This document shows, piece by piece, positions 60,522 to 64,000 of a stretch of 64,000 nucleotides of DNA (within the stretch, counting starts at the first letter, position 1; each line of letters starts with the position of its first letter). The notes beneath the pieces were generated by a model. It had not been told where the DNA came from, searched no databases, and saw only the letters and a list, made by a program, of their open reading frames with translations. The position numbers and the translations under genes are program-made. This DNA comes from Margaritifera margaritifera (lineage: Eukaryota > Mollusca > Bivalvia > Unionida > Margaritiferidae), in the NCBI GenBank assembly GCA_029931535.1, contig JAQPZY010001569.1, positions 1,209,001 through 1,273,000 on the forward strand. The letters run 5' to 3'.

Positions 60522-61789
60522 AAGAAAGCTTATTTCTAATATTTGGTTGATTTTCACACAACGATGAACTATGATAAAAGTATGTGTCTGTAACATTTTC
60601 AATTATATTAATACCTCCATTCTTGCGTTCTAGAAGTTGAATTCCTAATATGTGTTGTAATCAGAAGATATAAATTAACTGAAGTTCATTATGTCTGATT
60701 GTTCTTAAGTGAAGAACAATTCTCATTATTTCTTTTATAAACTAATAAACAGCATGACAAACTACCTTCAGCATTCGCAGGTGACCTGTACTTCAGATGG
60801 GTTTAGAACAATCTTAACAATTCTTTACCCTAATTTCAATCCATCTTTTTTGTGGACCGGTGTTTAATCCAATGCTGTGACAATGATGAAAATGTAAGGA
60901 TCTGTGTCTGTCATTATTTTATGTATTGCATGGTACTAAATTTGCTCAAATTTTAGGAAAGAGAGCACCTTATCAAAGCCCCCCTCCCAGTCCATATTGA
61001 TCTAAAAATACATTAATTTTCCAGATAACATGTTCTAAATCAATTTCATTGACAACTACAATCAAAACACAGGAGCATGCTACTTTCGTACATGGTGTTA
61101 AATATTTTGCTTCTTGAACTAGTGGATAGAATATTTTCCTTCTTCCACCAATCCAAACAAATAAGTTCATTTAACATATTTTCATTTACAATAACCACCC
61201 TTCCACTCCAGGACATGTGTATCATGCTTGTAAAGAGTGATTATAATTGATGGGAGCTAACTCTGTTTTCATATTTGTATACATCTACATTAAGGTATTG
61301 TACATGACCGTTTGGAAAATAATGGTTTATTTTCCATAAACAGTACACATAAATTCACTTTAGATCAGCTTAATACCACAGTAGTCCTTTTTTTAAAAAC
61401 CATGTCAACAGTTAACACTTGTGGAAACCATTTCGTCTATGAAAGAATTATACTAAATCTTCTTTAATTACCGAAGTAGACAATAAAAAGTAATTCATAC
61501 ATGAATAAAGAATTATTAACATGTATTATATTAATTGCACAGTCATACTTACCAGTAAGAAGAAAAAGATAATGGACCATTTTTGTCATATTATAGGTTG
61601 AGTATATATTTTTTACTATACAGTTGTTTGGCTCCATGAAAACCCTTTATAAAATAAAAATGACTGCATATTTATATATCTTGAGTGGGTTCCAAGATTT
61701 TATTTCGTTCTGGTAACTGATCTAATTTTTAATTATTTGTATACATTTTTTACTTTTTTATCTTATACATTTTTGCAAAAAGTTAAGAA
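60522..61789. other. Intergenic, no gene recognised
   Basis: AT-rich sequence. Confidence 0.45.
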
Positions 61790-62140
61790 AAATCACTTGA
61801 GGTTGACAAATGGAATTTGATAGGCATATTTATGTTATATTGAAATAACCTGATTAGACTTTCATGCCCTTTTAGTAATATTTCATCTTTAAACATTTGT
61901 AAACATTTGGGACATGGAATTGTTTGACATAAACCTTGTAAGGAAGATTAAGCTAAAATCACTTGAGGTAGACAAATGGAATTTAGTAGGCATATTTGTA
62001 ATATGTAGATCACCTGATTTGATTTTCAAGCGATTAAAGCTATTTGTTCCATTTTTAAAACTATGTTTGATCATTTTGACCAAAACCTTATTTGCATTTA
62101 CATTGTAAGCAAGGTATCTAAAATAAACTATTGAGCCTAA
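61790..62140. repeat. ~166-bp direct duplication, diverged
   Basis: AATCACTTGAGGTTGACAAA + TGGAATTTGATAGGCATATT at 61791 recurs at 61957 with few changes, followed by similar CCTGATT..(A/T)TTT text. A weaker third copy may start near 62460. Confidence 0.7.
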
Positions 62141-63620
62141 ACAGGTCACCTCAGATATTTAGATATATTGCGTTAGGTCCTAAGACCTTGTTTAGGTTCT
62201 GGTGACTCTGTCCTTATATTTTAATTTTATACACCTATTTAAACTTTTGGAATGAAACTTATTTATTTTAAGAAAAAACTTGCTGGCATGGTTAACCACC
62301 AATCCCTTATGGTAGATAACTAAAATGTATTAACCATATTTTGTAATAATATGTAAATGACCTGAATATGTTTTCAGACCATCACCGCAATTATTCTAAG
62401 TTTTACACATTTAGTAATGTTTTGGGTTTGGCTTTTTTTACCAATTTTTTTTAGCTCAATTTAGAAAAAAACAATTGATGCAGATAAATGAACTTGGTAT
62501 GCATGTTGATATGCATAACTCGATGACTTCATTAGATTTCATGTTATTATAACAATTTATTTTTAATTTTTTGGATATTATTTTTAACTTAGACTTTTTT
62601 GGTTCTCCATGCAGATATAAAAACACAAATTTTATTTGTTTTTTTTTGTCCAAGATTCTGTATGCAGTAGGGATATATGCATTGTTGCTGGAGGACTAGT
62701 AGCATGTAAGCAACATATGTTAATTCTTCCACTTCCTTACAGCGAAACTTGTCTTTGCAGACGACTTCATAAAAGACCCACTCTTAAAGACAAGATTTCT
62801 GAGTCACATGTTTGGTATCTGATATTTTAAAACCTCTATATAAACTACAAATGCTTAAAAAGGATATAAAATTTTACTGGTTCAATGTCCTTTGTAGACA
62901 GGTTTTACTGTAACTAGTATTGCTTCCATCAATACTGCTATTAACATTTAAAGGTACAACCATCTGTCATCAGAAATAGTTTCCAAGATATCATACATAC
63001 AGGTGAACATCCACTCCTTTGCATGAAATATTAAGTATTGACCTTGGAATTCTGTTTAAGGTCACTAAAACCAAAATTAGATCAGTTCTGGTTCCATGAT
63101 AACAGAACTATCTGTCACATACTACACTTCAAAGCACACAATGTTGCCCTTTGACCTTCAAAATCATGGATTTTGTATGTCACACTACTAACAACATTCC
63201 CTTTAATTTGCCATGCTAGATTTTTCTTTTCAATTTATCAAGTACCAGTATAACAGAATGACATTGTCATGGTGGGACGGGCAGATATATGTTTTGGCTT
63301 GCAAAAACAAATCTGTTCAATTTTACCACAGTGCAAGTACTATGTAATGATGCTCTGCTAGATGAATGCATTCCAAAACATCCCAAGTTAAGGTGTGGTT
63401 CAATGAAAACATCTTGGTTTTACATATATAGATTTTTCTGCATCCAGTTGACTTGTACATGTAGCCACTTTGCAAATATGCGTGTGTATCCACCCAAAGA
63501 AATAATTTTCTCATATACCCAAAGTACGTGACAGTAACCCATCGTTCATATGCCTTGAACATGTTGAATTTTGTGTGGGAAACTCTTTTCAAAACAATGT
63601 TTTCAAAACTTATCTATGCA
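62141..63620. other. Intergenic, no gene recognised
   Basis: AT-rich sequence. Short frames on both strands lack recognisable domains. Confidence 0.45.
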
Positions 63621-63880
63621 GTGACTTTTCATGCCCCTGTGACTGTACAAGGTTTGAACAGGGCACTGATACTTTGTAATGTACTCACCCTTCCCGGGAA
63701 ATACAACTGTACTATCACCAGGGTATATGACTAAATGTTTCCTAAATTGAAGCTTGCCGTGACTTCTCATGCCCCAATGACTGTGTTAAGTTTGAATAGA
63801 GTGCTGTTGCAGTGTAATATGCTCGCCCTTCACCGGGAATACAACTGCACCATCACCAGGGTCTACATTTCATGTGCCAT
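63621..63880. repeat. ~138-bp tandem duplication
   Basis: GTGACTTTTCATGCCCCTGT, then TGTAATGTACTCACCCTTC and GGGAA-TACAACTG-AC-ATCACCAGGGT, occur twice about 138 bp apart (63621 and 63759). Confidence 0.85.
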
Positions 63881-64000
63881 ATGATGGTCTATATTTTGAT
63901 GTTACTGCACATCATTAAAAGTCCAATGTCTGCTTGCAGTCTGAGACATCTATAAAGACAAGATAATCACTTGGACTTACGTTTCCTAATTTGTGATTAT

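Overview
This is a eukaryotic, AT-rich, intron-rich and repeat-dense window. It has long introns with GT..AG junctions, decayed non-LTR retrotransposons of several clades, tRNA-headed SINEs, foldback/MITE-like elements, microsatellites and minisatellites. The gene content and the repeat style suggest an invertebrate, most likely a mollusc. That assignment is an inference; nothing in the window fixes the species.

The main gene is on the + strand, from about 8.4 kb to 35.7 kb. Seven exons, plus a probable short terminal exon, join in a continuous reading frame and encode a voltage-gated proton channel of the Hv/HVCN family. Its S1-S4 voltage-sensor core aligns gap-free with human Hv1 through S2-S3, and a coiled-coil-like C-terminus follows. 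The 5' exon or exons were not found. Unusual features are: leucine at the S2 charge-transfer phenylalanine (human F150), leucine at the first S4 arginine (R205), glutamine at E119, and an S1-S2 extracellular loop of about 130 residues with three N-glycosylation sequons and a furin-like RSKR site. This points to a divergent molluscan-type subtype (possibly Hv3).

The introns hold most of the rest. Intron 1 has two foldbacks and a repeat carrying nuclear-receptor-type palindromes. Intron 2 has a decayed I/Jockey-like LINE. Intron 4 has palindromic elements. Intron 5 has the same palindrome repeat, a (CT)n tract, a TIR element and short tandem repeats. Intron 6 has two decayed coding blocks of unknown origin, on opposite strands, and a 43-bp satellite with a two-unit higher-order pattern.

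Downstream are a nearly full-length but broken L1/Tx1-like LINE (minus strand, 36.3-41.5 kb), a five-unit ~144-bp repeat (43.5-44.3 kb), and a compact two-exon minus-strand gene for a 79-residue secreted cysteine-rich peptide (45.08-46.37 kb). After these come a 36-bp minisatellite, another decayed coding block (51.2-52.05 kb), a Crypton-like tyrosine-recombinase C-terminus (53.6-54.2 kb), SINEs and further tandem repeats. The first 2.5 kb holds a CR1/L2-like LINE split by a ~530-bp inverted-repeat element. The last 5 kb is AT-rich with weak repeats and no gene recognised.
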